Assembly: GCA_959018755.1 (NCBI GenBank)
Contig: CAUEMA010000001.1
Coordinates: 185,153-249,152, forward strand
Reading direction: 5' to 3'
From: an uncultured Collinsella sp.
Lineage (GTDB): Bacteria; Actinomycetota; Coriobacteriia; Coriobacteriales; Coriobacteriaceae
Length of the DNA stretch: 64,000 bases
Every line of letters starts with the position of its first letter. Within the stretch, counting starts at the first letter, position 1. A program made the position numbers and the translations under genes. Below, piece after piece: positions 56,217 to 64,000 of this stretch. The notes below the pieces were generated by a model. The model saw only the letters and a list, made by a program, of their open reading frames with translations, was not told the origin of the DNA and ran no database searches.

Positions 56217-58772
56217 TTACTGCCCAAAGACCTCTTCGGCGATGCGCGCGCTTTCGGCGGCATCCTTGGCGTAGTAGTCCGCGCCGATCTGCTTGGCGTA
56301 TTCGGGGGTGAGCACGGCGCCGCCTACGATGATCTTGACGCCCGGAACCTCGGCATGGAGCAGCTTGATGGTCTCCTCCATGGCGACGACCGTGGTGGTC
56401 ATAAGCGCCGAGAGGCCGACGAGCTTGATGTCACGCTCCCTCACGGTCTTGAGCACCTCTTGCGGGTCGACGTCGCGGCCTAGGTCAAAGACGGTATAGC
56501 CGTAGTTATCGAGCAGCATCTTGACGATATTCTTGCCAATGTCGTGGATGTCGCCCTTGACGGTGGCCACGCAGATCTTGCCCTTGTCGGCAATCTCGCC
56601 GGCGGGCATCAGGCGCTTGATGGTGTCAAAACCCACGCGCGCGGCCTCGGCCGAGGCCATAAGCTGCGGCAAGAAGAACTTGCCCTGGTCAAAGAGGATG
56701 CCAACCTCGTCGAGGGCGGGGATAAAGTGGTTGTTGATGAGGTCCATGGCGTCGTGATCTGCCAGAAGACGCTCGGTCTCGGCTGCGATCTCGCCTTTGC
56801 GGCCCGAGACGACCATGTGGCGGATGGGATCGTCATCGGCGCTTGCGGTGGTGCTTGCGGCAGGCGCGGCATCGCTCGATACTGCTTGAGCTGCTGCCGG
56901 GTTAGCGGCGATCTTGTACGGATCGGTCCAGCCGGCGTAGCGCTCGATGTATCCGGTCGAGCCCTCGTCCTCAACGCTCAAGACGCGATAGCTGTAGACG
57001 GTATCCATAAAGCGCTTGGAACCTGGGTTCATGATGGGGGCGTCCAGGCCCGCGCCGAAGGCGGCAGCCAAAAAGACCGAGCCCAGCAGCGGGCGGGCGG
57101 GCAGACCAAAGCTGATGTTCGACACGCCGAGCGCGCACTTGACGCCCAGGCGTTCCTTGCACAGGGACATGGCGCGCAGAATCTGTTCGGCCTGGCGTTG
57201 ATTGGTCGAGGCGGTCATGACCAGGCAGTCGATGAGGATGCGGTCCGGTCCGATACCGTAGCGCGCAGCCTCGGTTACGATGCGCTCGGCGATGGCGAAG
57301 CGAGCCTCGGCGGTATCGGGGATGCCGTCTTCGTCGAGCGTGAGGCCGACAACGTTGGTGCCGTAGTGGGCGACTAGGGGAAAGATCTCGTCCATGATTT
57401 GCCGTTTGCCATTGACCGAGTTGATGATGGGCTTGCCGGCGTAGCGGCGCACGGCTGCCTCGACGGCTGCGGGGTCGGTGGAGTCGATCTGCAGCGGCAG
57501 CAGCGTGGAGCCCTGGAGCTGCTCGGTCGCCTGCTGGATGATCTTGACCTCGTCGATCTCGGGCAGGCCTACGTTGACGTCCAGGATGTCGGCGCCCTGT
57601 TCCTGCTGGCTGATGCCCTGGCTCACGACGTAGTCCAGGTCGCCGTCGCGCAGGGCCTGTTGCAGGCGCTTTTTGCCGGTGGGATTGATGCGCTCGCCGA
57701 TGACGGCGATCTTGTGGCCGTCACAGGGAAGGTCCACGACCGTCTGGGCGCTCGTGACCGACATACTGGGCTTGCGGTGACGTGGGCTGGGCGTGTGGTT
57801 GTCGATGAGGGTGCGAAGTGCCGCCATGTGCGTGGGCGTGGTGCCACAGCAGCCACCCACGACGCTCACGCCGTCCTCAATCATGCCGGCGACGGCCTCG
57901 GCGTATTCGGGTGCCTGGATGTCAAAGACGGTATTGCCGTCATCGTCCACGCGGGGCAGTCCCGCATTGGCCTGCACCATAACGGGCTTGTCGGTAACGG
58001 TGAGCATGCGTGCGGCGAGCCCTCGGAGCTCGGCCGGTCCCTGGCTGCAGTTGATGCCTAAAACGTCGGCGCCGATGGCGTCGAGCGTGACGGCGGCCAC
58101 CTCGGGACTCGTACCCAGGAACGTGCGACCGTCTTCCTCAAAGGTCATGGTGGCAAAGACGGGCAGGTCGGAGTTCTCGCGGCAGGCGAGGACGGCCGCC
58201 TTGATCTCGGCAAGGTCGGTCATGGTCTCGATAATAAAGAGGTCCACGCCCGCATCGACGCCGGCGCGCACTTCCTCGGCAAAGAGGTCATAGGCCTCGT
58301 CAAAGCTCAGGGTGCCCAAGGGGCGAAGCAGCGCGCCGATGGGGCCGATATCGCCGGCGACGTAGTGGGCACCGGCCGCGCGGGCGCAGGCGACAGCGGC
58401 GGCAAAGACATCTGCCACGGTGGCGGCACCGTCGAGCTTGTGGGCGTTGGCACCAAAGGTGTTGGCGGTGATCACGTCGCAGCCGGCCTCGACATATTGA
58501 CGCTGAATGTCGGTAATGACCTGGGGCTCCTCAAAGTTGAGCAGCTCGGGCAGGGCGCCGGCCTTCATGCCGGCCGCCTGCAGCATGGTGCCCATGCCGC
58601 CGTCGAACAGGAGGTGTCCCGTGCCCTCGATGGCGGCGCGCAGGCAATCGTCCTTAATGCGAAGGTCGCCGATCGTGCGCGTCTTGTACGTGGCGCCGTT
58701 ACAACGCGCAGTATTGACGGGCGCTGCCAGCGCGGTACCGTCGGAATCATGGGTGATAAGCGGAGTAAACAT
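56217..58772 (-). CDS. metH: cobalamin-dependent methionine synthase (without activation domain)
   Basis: 851 aa; transfers a methyl group from methyltetrahydrofolate to homocysteine. Order of domains: homocysteine-binding barrel (DGGMGTMLQAAGMKAG, zinc Cys in VLGINCSQGPAE and VVGGCCGTTP), pterin-binding barrel (VIGERINPTGKKRLQQALRD, DVNVGLPEIDEV), B12 cap and Rossmann domain with the cobalamin His in VKGDIHDIGKNIV. The reactivation domain is missing and is coded by the next gene upstream in the operon. N-terminal ~30 residues are an unusual extension. It is the last gene of a three-gene minus-strand methionine operon. Confidence 0.95.
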   Translation of the reverse strand: MFTPLITHDSDGTALAAPVNTARCNGATYKTRTIGDLRIKDDCLRAAIEGTGHLLFDGGMGTMLQAAGMKAGALPELLNFEEPQVITDIQRQYVEAGCDVITANTFGANAHKLDGAATVADVFAAAVACARAAGAHYVAGDIGPIGALLRPLGTLSFDEAYDLFAEEVRAGVDAGVDLFIIETMTDLAEIKAAVLACRENSDLPVFATMTFEEDGRTFLGTSPEVAAVTLDAIGADVLGINCSQGPAELRGLAARMLTVTDKPVMVQANAGLPRVDDDGNTVFDIQAPEYAEAVAGMIEDGVSVVGGCCGTTPTHMAALRTLIDNHTPSPRHRKPSMSVTSAQTVVDLPCDGHKIAVIGERINPTGKKRLQQALRDGDLDYVVSQGISQQEQGADILDVNVGLPEIDEVKIIQQATEQLQGSTLLPLQIDSTDPAAVEAAVRRYAGKPIINSVNGKRQIMDEIFPLVAHYGTNVVGLTLDEDGIPDTAEARFAIAERIVTEAARYGIGPDRILIDCLVMTASTNQRQAEQILRAMSLCKERLGVKCALGVSNISFGLPARPLLGSVFLAAAFGAGLDAPIMNPGSKRFMDTVYSYRVLSVEDEGSTGYIERYAGWTDPYKIAANPAAAQAVSSDAAPAASTTASADDDPIRHMVVSGRKGEIAAETERLLADHDAMDLINNHFIPALDEVGILFDQGKFFLPQLMASAEAARVGFDTIKRLMPAGEIADKGKICVATVKGDIHDIGKNIVKMLLDNYGYTVFDLGRDVDPQEVLKTVRERDIKLVGLSALMTTTVVAMEETIKLLHAEVPGVKIIVGGAVLTPEYAKQIGADYYAKDAAESARIAEEVFGQ

Positions 58773-58781
58773 CGGGGGCTC

Positions 58782-59570
58782 CTAATGGCTGGAATAGCAG
58801 GTGGTGTGGGCGGCGCGGAAGCGGCAGTGTTCGCGCATGCGGCAGATATTGCAGGTGGGGCGGCTCTGGGCGTCGTGGACCTCGCCGTCGAATAGGCCGA
58901 TCACCGCGGTCACGCTTTTGGTGGGCATGAGCAGGCTGGTGGGTGTGACGGTAAGCCCGATGAGCCGCGTGGCGTTGAGCGCATTGACGATCGAGCGCTG
59001 GGCCGAGAGCGGGCAGTCGCCATAGCCGGGACTGAAGCGCCAGTTGCCGGCGAGTCCGTGTGCGGCGGCCGCAGCCTTGACCTGCTGGTCCATTTGCTCA
59101 ACGGCGGCTTCCACGTAAGCGGAGCACGCGGCGTCGAGCACGGCGCCCTCCAGGGGATGTTGGGCTCCCGTGATGCGCAGGCGACGCTCGGCGTCTATGC
59201 CGAGGGTGCATGCCATGAGCGCGGCAAAGCGGGCGTCTTTGAGATGACGATAGATATCGCGACCGCGCAGTTCAACGTTGGTGCCGACCAGGCGAATGCA
59301 AGGTTCTCCCTGCTCGTCCACACCCGTGGCATCGACGGCAAACACGCGGCGCACGCCACGGGGCTCAATGTCCAATTCCAGACGTTCAACGACAAGCTCA
59401 ATACGCTGCGACAACTCGGGCTCAATCTGCTGGCCGCCGTAACCCAGATACCGCAGCATCTCGGCACGGTCGACACGGGGATGGTGCGCAGCATCGACAC
59501 GGTAAAGCGCCGGCGACGCAAGGTCGGCCGGCACTTCGACAAAAGCTGTATCGATGTGCGGTTTTTCCAT
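58782..59570 (-). CDS. methionine synthase activation-domain protein
   Basis: 262 aa, a stand-alone counterpart of the MetH C-terminal reactivation domain. It binds SAM and helps remethylate inactive cob(II)alamin. Features: EMLRYLGYGGQQIEPELSQR, FSPGYGDCPLSAQRSIVNAL (SAM-binding region) and SVTAVIGLFDGEV, with a Cys cluster at the end (TCNICRMREHCRFRAAHTTC) that may bind a metal cluster. ATG 59570 overlaps the metF stop (TAATG), and metH follows after 9 nt, so MetH and its activator are coupled. Confidence 0.88.
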   Translation of the reverse strand: MEKPHIDTAFVEVPADLASPALYRVDAAHHPRVDRAEMLRYLGYGGQQIEPELSQRIELVVERLELDIEPRGVRRVFAVDATGVDEQGEPCIRLVGTNVELRGRDIYRHLKDARFAALMACTLGIDAERRLRITGAQHPLEGAVLDAACSAYVEAAVEQMDQQVKAAAAAHGLAGNWRFSPGYGDCPLSAQRSIVNALNATRLIGLTVTPTSLLMPTKSVTAVIGLFDGEVHDAQSRPTCNICRMREHCRFRAAHTTCYSSH

Positions 59571-60442
59571 TACCCTAGGCGCTCCATAATGGTTGCGGCG
59601 ATCGCAGGACGGTTCATAGTGTACAGGTGCAAGCCGTCGGCGCCGTGCTCCTTGAGGTCGCAAAGCTGGCGGGCTGCATAATCTACACCGGCTGCCTGCA
59701 GGCTCTCGGGGTCGTTCTCGTACTTGGCGAGAATCTTGATGACGGGGGAGGGCAGCGACGCGCCGCACATAAAGACCATGCGGCTGATCTGTGACTTGCC
59801 CATAAACGGCATGATGCCCGCGGTAATGGGCACGGTGATGCCGGCCTTGTCGGCAAGCTCGCGAAAACGGTAGAAGCACTCGTTATCAAAGAAGAGCTGC
59901 GTCACAAAGAAGCTCGCGCCGGCGTCCTGTTTTTGCTTGAGGTGTTCGACCGAGAGGTTGAGGTCCTCACAGGCAATGTGGCCCTCGGGGTAGGCTGCGG
60001 CGCCCACGCAAAAGCCGGCGTCGACGAGCTCGGGGATAAGGTCGCGGGCGTAGGCGTAGTCCGAGGCGGGCTTGTCGTCCTCGGTCGCGCCGGCAGGGAG
60101 ATCGCCACGCAGGGCCAGAATGTTTTCAACGCCGGCGGTGCGATACTCGTCGATCTTGGCGGCGATGTCGGCGTGGGTGCGGCCCACGCAGGTGAGGTGT
60201 GCCACAGAGGGCGTGTCGAATTCGCTCGAAATCATATGCGCGATGGGGGCGGTGGTGGCGCCGTTGCCCGAGCCGCCGGCCGAGCAGGTGACCGAGACAA
60301 AGCTCGGCGAAAGCTTGCACAGATTGCCTGCCACTTCGCGAGCCGTGTCGAGGGTGAGCTCGCCCTTGGGCGGGAACATCTCAAACGAAACGGGCGCGGT
60401 GCCCTGGGATGCTGCCTGCTTAAAAACCTCGTCGACGCGCAT
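59570..60442 (-). CDS. metF: 5,10-methylenetetrahydrofolate reductase
   Basis: Supplies methyltetrahydrofolate to MetH. 290 aa barrel with VSFEMFPPKGELTLDTAREV (catalytic Glu region), VSVTCSAGGSGNGATTAPIA, ILALRGDLPAG, and FFVTQLFFDNECFYRFRELA. ATG 60442 follows TAGAGGAG. First gene of the metF - activation - metH operon. No S-box or B12 riboswitch can be recognised in the leader; how the operon is controlled is not visible. Confidence 0.95.
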   Translation of the reverse strand: MRVDEVFKQAASQGTAPVSFEMFPPKGELTLDTAREVAGNLCKLSPSFVSVTCSAGGSGNGATTAPIAHMISSEFDTPSVAHLTCVGRTHADIAAKIDEYRTAGVENILALRGDLPAGATEDDKPASDYAYARDLIPELVDAGFCVGAAAYPEGHIACEDLNLSVEHLKQKQDAGASFFVTQLFFDNECFYRFRELADKAGITVPITAGIMPFMGKSQISRMVFMCGASLPSPVIKILAKYENDPESLQAAGVDYAARQLCDLKEHGADGLHLYTMNRPAIAATIMERLG

Positions 60443-60868
60443 ATCGTGCTCCTCTAGATACGTAATAGTGTGATGTGTTGTAAGGATTCTACAGCACCAC
60501 TGTGTCACGGTGGAGTTTCACTCGCTATTTGAGGATACCAATCAAAGATGCCTTGCTATCGGCTTTCTCTATAACAGAGCGGCTAATCTAGGCACGGACT
60601 ATAAAGACTGGTATCTGATGCAAAATACCAGTTAATAGAGCTCCATCCCAAATTGACTACCCTTAAACCATGGAGAGAGGTCTGCAATTTATGCAGTTGA
60701 TTGGCTGTTGAGGGTGGCAACGCCGCCTCGATAGGGTAACCTCATTGATTGGTTTCGCGACAGCAACATAACGGTAATGTCGCGGAAACACGGCGAGTCT
60801 AAGCTATGACTCGTTCGTTAGTAATCAACACCGCTTCTCACGCGGTGCCGATACGAAGGGAGTTCCGT
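60443..60868. other. 426-nt divergent region between metF and glnN
   Basis: It holds an inverted repeat ACTGGTAT...ATACCAGT (60609-60636) and a second one CGCGACA...TGTCGCG (60756-60784), plus AT-rich stretches. Both repeats could be regulator sites for the divergent operons, perhaps for nitrogen control of glnN. No gene or clear -35/-10 pair is called. Confidence 0.45.
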
Positions 60869-62956
60869 ATGGCCGAACTTACTGACCGCTTCGGGACCAT
60901 GGTGTTCTCTGAGGAAGTCATGAAGGACTACCTCCCCAAGGACATTTGGAAGCGCCTTGCTGCAACCCTCGAGGGCGGTGAGCCGCTCGACCTGGATGTG
61001 GCCAACGCCGTTGCCCATGCCATGAAGGTCTGGGCCATCTCCAAGGGCGCGACGCACTACGCGCACTGGTTCCAGCCGCTTTCGGGCATTACTTCCGAGA
61101 AGCACGACAGCTTCCTGGAGCCCAACCACGACGGCACCGCCATTACAAAGTTTACGGGCAAGAACCTCATCCAGGGCGAGCCCGATGCCTCGAGCTTCCC
61201 CAACGGCGGTCTGCGTGCTACCTTCGAGGCCCGTGGCTACACCGCTTGGGACCCCACTAGCCCCGCCTTTATCAAGGACGATGTCCTGTGCATCCCCACG
61301 GCTTTCTGCTCCTACACGGGCGAGGCCCTGGACAAGAAGACCCCGCTGCTGCGTTCCATGACCGCGCTCTCGCGTGAGTCTAAGCGCGTTTTGGCGCTGT
61401 TCGGTAAGACCCCCAAGAAGGTCGTTCCTTCCGTGGGCGACGAGCAGGAGTACTTCCTGATCAAGAAGGACGCCTACCGCAAGCGCAAGGACCTGGTCAT
61501 TACCGGCCGCACCCTCTTTGGTGCTGCTCCATGCAAGGGTCAGGAGCTCGAGGAGCACTACTTTGGCGCTATCCGCCCCACCGTCTCGGCCTACATGAAG
61601 GACTTGGACGATGAGCTGTGGGCGCTCGGCATTCCCGCCAAGACCAAGCACAACGAAGTTGCTCCCTGCCAGCATGAGCTCGCCCCCGTCTATGGCGAAG
61701 TCAACGAGGCTATCGACCAGAACCTGGTCATGATGGAGAAAATGAAGCTCATCGCCTCCCGCCACGACTTGGTTTGCCTGCTGCACGAGAAACCCTTCGA
61801 GGGCATCAACGGTTCGGGCAAGCACAACAACTGGTCGCTTGGCACCGAGTCCGAGAATCTGCTCGATCCGGGCGACACCCCGCTCGACAACCTGCAGTTC
61901 ATCGTCTTCCTCACCGCGGTGATCGAGGCCGTCGATAACTATCAGGAGCTCCTGCGTGCCTCCGTTGCCTCGGCCGGCAACGACCATCGTCTGGGCGCCA
62001 ACGAGGCTCCTCCGGCGATTATGTCCATCTTCCTGGGCGACCAGCTTACCGAGGTCGTCGAGAAGATTATCGATGGCAAGGCTTCCGTCCATGCCACGCG
62101 CGGCGTACTCGACCTGGGCGCCGATACCCTGCCCAAGCTGATGCAGGACAACACCGACCGCAACCGCACCTCCCCGTTTGCCTTCACCGGCAACAAGTTT
62201 GAGTTCCGTGCCTGCGGCTCCGAGCAGAACGTCTCCGACTCCAACTTGGTGCTCGATGCCGCCGTGGCCAAGTCGCTCAAGTCCTTCGCCGACGCGCTTG
62301 AGGGTACGCCCGAGGATGAGTTCCAGGACGCTGCGCTCGAGTACTGCAAGAAGGTCCTGACCGACCACCAGCGCATCCTGTTCTCCGGTGACGGCTACTC
62401 CGATGAGTGGCCCGTCGAGGCCAAGAAGCGCGGCCTTGCCAACAACAAGACCACGGCCGACGCCCTGCCCGCCTTTGTTTCCGATAAGGCCATTGCGCTC
62501 TTTGAGGAGACGGGTGTTCTGACCAAGGCCGAGGCTCAGTGCCGCTACGACTGCAAGCTCGAGAAGTACAACAAGCTCATGAACATCGAGGCCACCACGA
62601 TGGTTCGCGAGGCGCGTCGTACCTATCGCCCGGTCATTACCGCCTATGCCACCAAGGTCGCTAAGGGTCTTGAGACTATTCGTGCCGCCGGTGCCGAGGC
62701 CGCCATGCAGTGCGAGCAGAACACGCTCAACAAGCTCTGCAACGGTATCACCACCATCAACGACTCCATCAAGGCGCTCGACGCCGTGCATCAGAAGGCC
62801 GAAGCCCTCGATGGTCAGGAGCAGGCCAATGTGTATGCACACGAGGTCGTTCCCGCTATGGATACGCTGCGCGCCGCCGTGGATGCCATGGAGGAGATTG
62901 TGGCCGCTGACTACTGGCCGGTCCCGACCTACGACGACATTCTGTTCTATGTGTAA
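60869..62956 (+). CDS. glnN: glutamine synthetase, type III
   Basis: Joins ammonia to glutamate with ATP. 695 aa, the length of the GSIII family and far longer than GSI. Typical segments: FGTMVFSEEVMKDYLPKDIW at the start, ATHYAHWFQPLSG, FPNGGLRATFEARGYTAWD, VGDEQEYFLI (metal-binding Glu), NEVAPCQHELAPVY, GKHNNWSLGTE and NDHRLGANEAPPAI. I use ATG 60869 after AAGGGAG; the frame is open 21 codons further. The gene has its own terminator. Confidence 0.96.
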   Translation: MAELTDRFGTMVFSEEVMKDYLPKDIWKRLAATLEGGEPLDLDVANAVAHAMKVWAISKGATHYAHWFQPLSGITSEKHDSFLEPNHDGTAITKFTGKNLIQGEPDASSFPNGGLRATFEARGYTAWDPTSPAFIKDDVLCIPTAFCSYTGEALDKKTPLLRSMTALSRESKRVLALFGKTPKKVVPSVGDEQEYFLIKKDAYRKRKDLVITGRTLFGAAPCKGQELEEHYFGAIRPTVSAYMKDLDDELWALGIPAKTKHNEVAPCQHELAPVYGEVNEAIDQNLVMMEKMKLIASRHDLVCLLHEKPFEGINGSGKHNNWSLGTESENLLDPGDTPLDNLQFIVFLTAVIEAVDNYQELLRASVASAGNDHRLGANEAPPAIMSIFLGDQLTEVVEKIIDGKASVHATRGVLDLGADTLPKLMQDNTDRNRTSPFAFTGNKFEFRACGSEQNVSDSNLVLDAAVAKSLKSFADALEGTPEDEFQDAALEYCKKVLTDHQRILFSGDGYSDEWPVEAKKRGLANNKTTADALPAFVSDKAIALFEETGVLTKAEAQCRYDCKLEKYNKLMNIEATTMVREARRTYRPVITAYATKVAKGLETIRAAGAEAAMQCEQNTLNKLCNGITTINDSIKALDAVHQKAEALDGQEQANVYAHEVVPAMDTLRAAVDAMEEIVAADYWPVPTYDDILFYV

Positions 62957-62979
62957 CAGACACGTTTGATTTTGCGTGT

Positions 62980-63015
62980 GAAGGGGTCTCGCCTGTGTGA
63001 GGCCCCTTCTTTTTT
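62980..63015 (+). terminator. terminator of glnN
   Basis: GAAGGGGTCTC and GAGGCCCCTTC stem with loop, followed by TTTTTT. Confidence 0.88.
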
Positions 63016-63139
63016 GCCGCTTTGACCTGCTTTGAACTTGCAGCCGAGCGAGCGTTTCGCGCGGGGCATCTTAAAAGTTGTAACCTGTTTTGGCATGCGG
63101 ACGTTCCGGGCGTTTGTTCATAAAGGGGAGGATGATCCG

Positions 63140-63901
63140 ATGAAGGTATTCGATATCGTGTTTAGCCCGACCGGCGGAACGGAAAGGGCGTCTGGCTACA
63201 TTGCAAATGCGTTGGAAGGGGAAACCGTTGCTGTAGATCTGACCGATAGCGGGTTTGGCTTTCGCACGGTTGCGATGACAAAAGAGGACGTAGCCGTGAT
63301 CGCGGTGCCCTCGTATGGCGGGCGAGTCCCGGCTGTGGCCGCGGAGCGCTTGGGTATGATGCGGGGAAACGGTGCGCAGGCGGTTCTGGTTTGCGTTTAC
63401 GGAAATCGCGCGTATGAGGACGCGCTGGTCGAGCTTGAGGATGCGGCGAAAGATGCGGGCTTTCGGGTGATTGCGGCGGTTTCTGCCATCGCCGAGCATT
63501 CTATTGTTCGCCAGTTTGCCGCCGGTCGGCCTGATGCACAGGACGCGGCGCAGCTCGCTGGGTTTGCGGATCAGATTCAGCAAAAGATGTCTGCAGGAGA
63601 TGCTTCTGAGCCGGCTATTCCGGGTAATCGTCCCTATAAGAAGGCCGGGGGTACCGGCATGGTGCCTAGGGCCACAAAGGAGTGCACCGCCTGCGGGGCT
63701 TGCGTCGCAGCGTGTCCCGTTGGCGCTATCGATAAAGACGATCCCAAGCGGGTGGACAAAAAGGCCTGCATTTCCTGCATGCGCTGCGTTGCCGTGTGTC
63801 CGTGGGGCGCTCGCGCGGTAAATCCCGTCATGCTCTCTGCGACTACCAAGATGTTGAGCAAAGTTTGTGCCGAGCGGAAGGAGTGCGAGCTGTTTATCTA
63901 G
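63140..63901 (+). CDS. EFR1-type flavodoxin/4Fe-4S ferredoxin protein
   Basis: 253-aa electron carrier. The first ~160 residues are flavodoxin-like: VFSPTGGTERASGYIA (FMN phosphate loop), VIAVPSYGGRVPAVA and VLVCVYGNRAYEDAL. The C-terminal part carries two 4Fe-4S motifs: CTACGACVAACPVGAI and CISCMRCVAVCPWGAR. Such fused proteins are common in anaerobes and serve unknown low-potential reductases. ATG 63140 is about 9 nt after GGGGAGGA. It is the last gene in the window and has its own terminator. Confidence 0.92.
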   Translation: MKVFDIVFSPTGGTERASGYIANALEGETVAVDLTDSGFGFRTVAMTKEDVAVIAVPSYGGRVPAVAAERLGMMRGNGAQAVLVCVYGNRAYEDALVELEDAAKDAGFRVIAAVSAIAEHSIVRQFAAGRPDAQDAAQLAGFADQIQQKMSAGDASEPAIPGNRPYKKAGGTGMVPRATKECTACGACVAACPVGAIDKDDPKRVDKKACISCMRCVAVCPWGARAVNPVMLSATTKMLSKVCAERKECELFI

Positions 63902-63945
63902 CGCAAGGGCGTTGAGCACTTTTCGTCTTATAACGGCAAAAAGAA

Positions 63946-63986
63946 CGAACCCGTCGGACCTTACATCCGGCGGGTTCGAACATTTT
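63946..63986 (+). terminator. terminator of the flavodoxin/ferredoxin gene
   Basis: CGAACCCGTCGGA and TCCGGCGGGTTCG pair around CCTTACA, followed by a weak T run (CATTTT). Confidence 0.75.
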
Positions 63987-64000
63987 AAAGTTGGTGCCCC

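Noticed and set aside
60818..62842. 674-codon minus-strand frame opposite glnN
   Set aside because: Mirror of a strongly biased gene; its Gly/Leu/Val-rich product matches nothing, and glnN is certain.

Overview
The window looks like a chromosomal segment of a gut-associated Coriobacteriia actinobacterium, most like Collinsella. This rests on gene content (pilin/class C sortase cluster, split B12-dependent methionine synthase operon, type III glutamine synthetase, a large STAND-BTAD regulator, EFR1-type ferredoxin) and the GC-rich code. No database search was possible, so the genus is an inference. About 33 kb in the middle is a complete-looking siphovirus prophage.

Left host flank (1-11,469): the end of an LPXTG-type surface protein, a frameshifted major pilin and a class C sortase form a pilus locus. 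The gatCAB operon (tRNA amidotransferase) follows, then a repeat-rich intergenic region with a nested palindrome and a second long inverted repeat. After that come a DUF6110-like protein with a P1B-type metal ATPase, an unknown gene, and ssrA (tmRNA).

Prophage (about 11,470-44,412): it is inserted exactly at the CCA end of ssrA, with an 8-bp direct repeat as the visible att core. The leftward lysogeny genes are a large serine recombinase, a membrane-anchored DnaQ-like exonuclease and a CI-like repressor. A divergent Cro-like gene starts a long rightward run. That run holds small early genes, a second (tyrosine) integrase, an mIHF-like protein, SSB, dUTPase, a tRNA-Ser, HNH, terminase, HK97-type head genes, siphovirus tail genes and a lysis set (CBM-like protein, holin, C39-like peptidase, GH25 lysin). 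Between tail fibre and lysis genes lies a diversity-generating retroelement (DGR): a DUF6273-like target with a variable repeat (VR), an Avd-like helper, a template repeat (TR) and a reverse transcriptase. All 11 VR/TR differences fall on TR adenines. The RT reading frame is broken by a +1 shift just before the conserved GLGLGS-type motif.

Right host flank (44,413-64,000): the displaced ssrA terminator, a patatin-like phospholipase, rplM-rpsI, glmM, a glucose-type PTS EIIA and nagB come first. They are followed by a 998-aa STAND-BTAD regulator, yhbY, a methyltransferase, a second nested palindrome of the same family as the left one, a PFL/UPF0210 protein, a metF - activation domain - metH operon, glnN and a flavodoxin/ferredoxin protein.

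The most notable points are the DGR with its interrupted RT, a recombinase whose C-terminus is rewritten by integration into ssrA, and two nested palindromes with a conserved core but unrelated, perfectly self-complementary outer arms.
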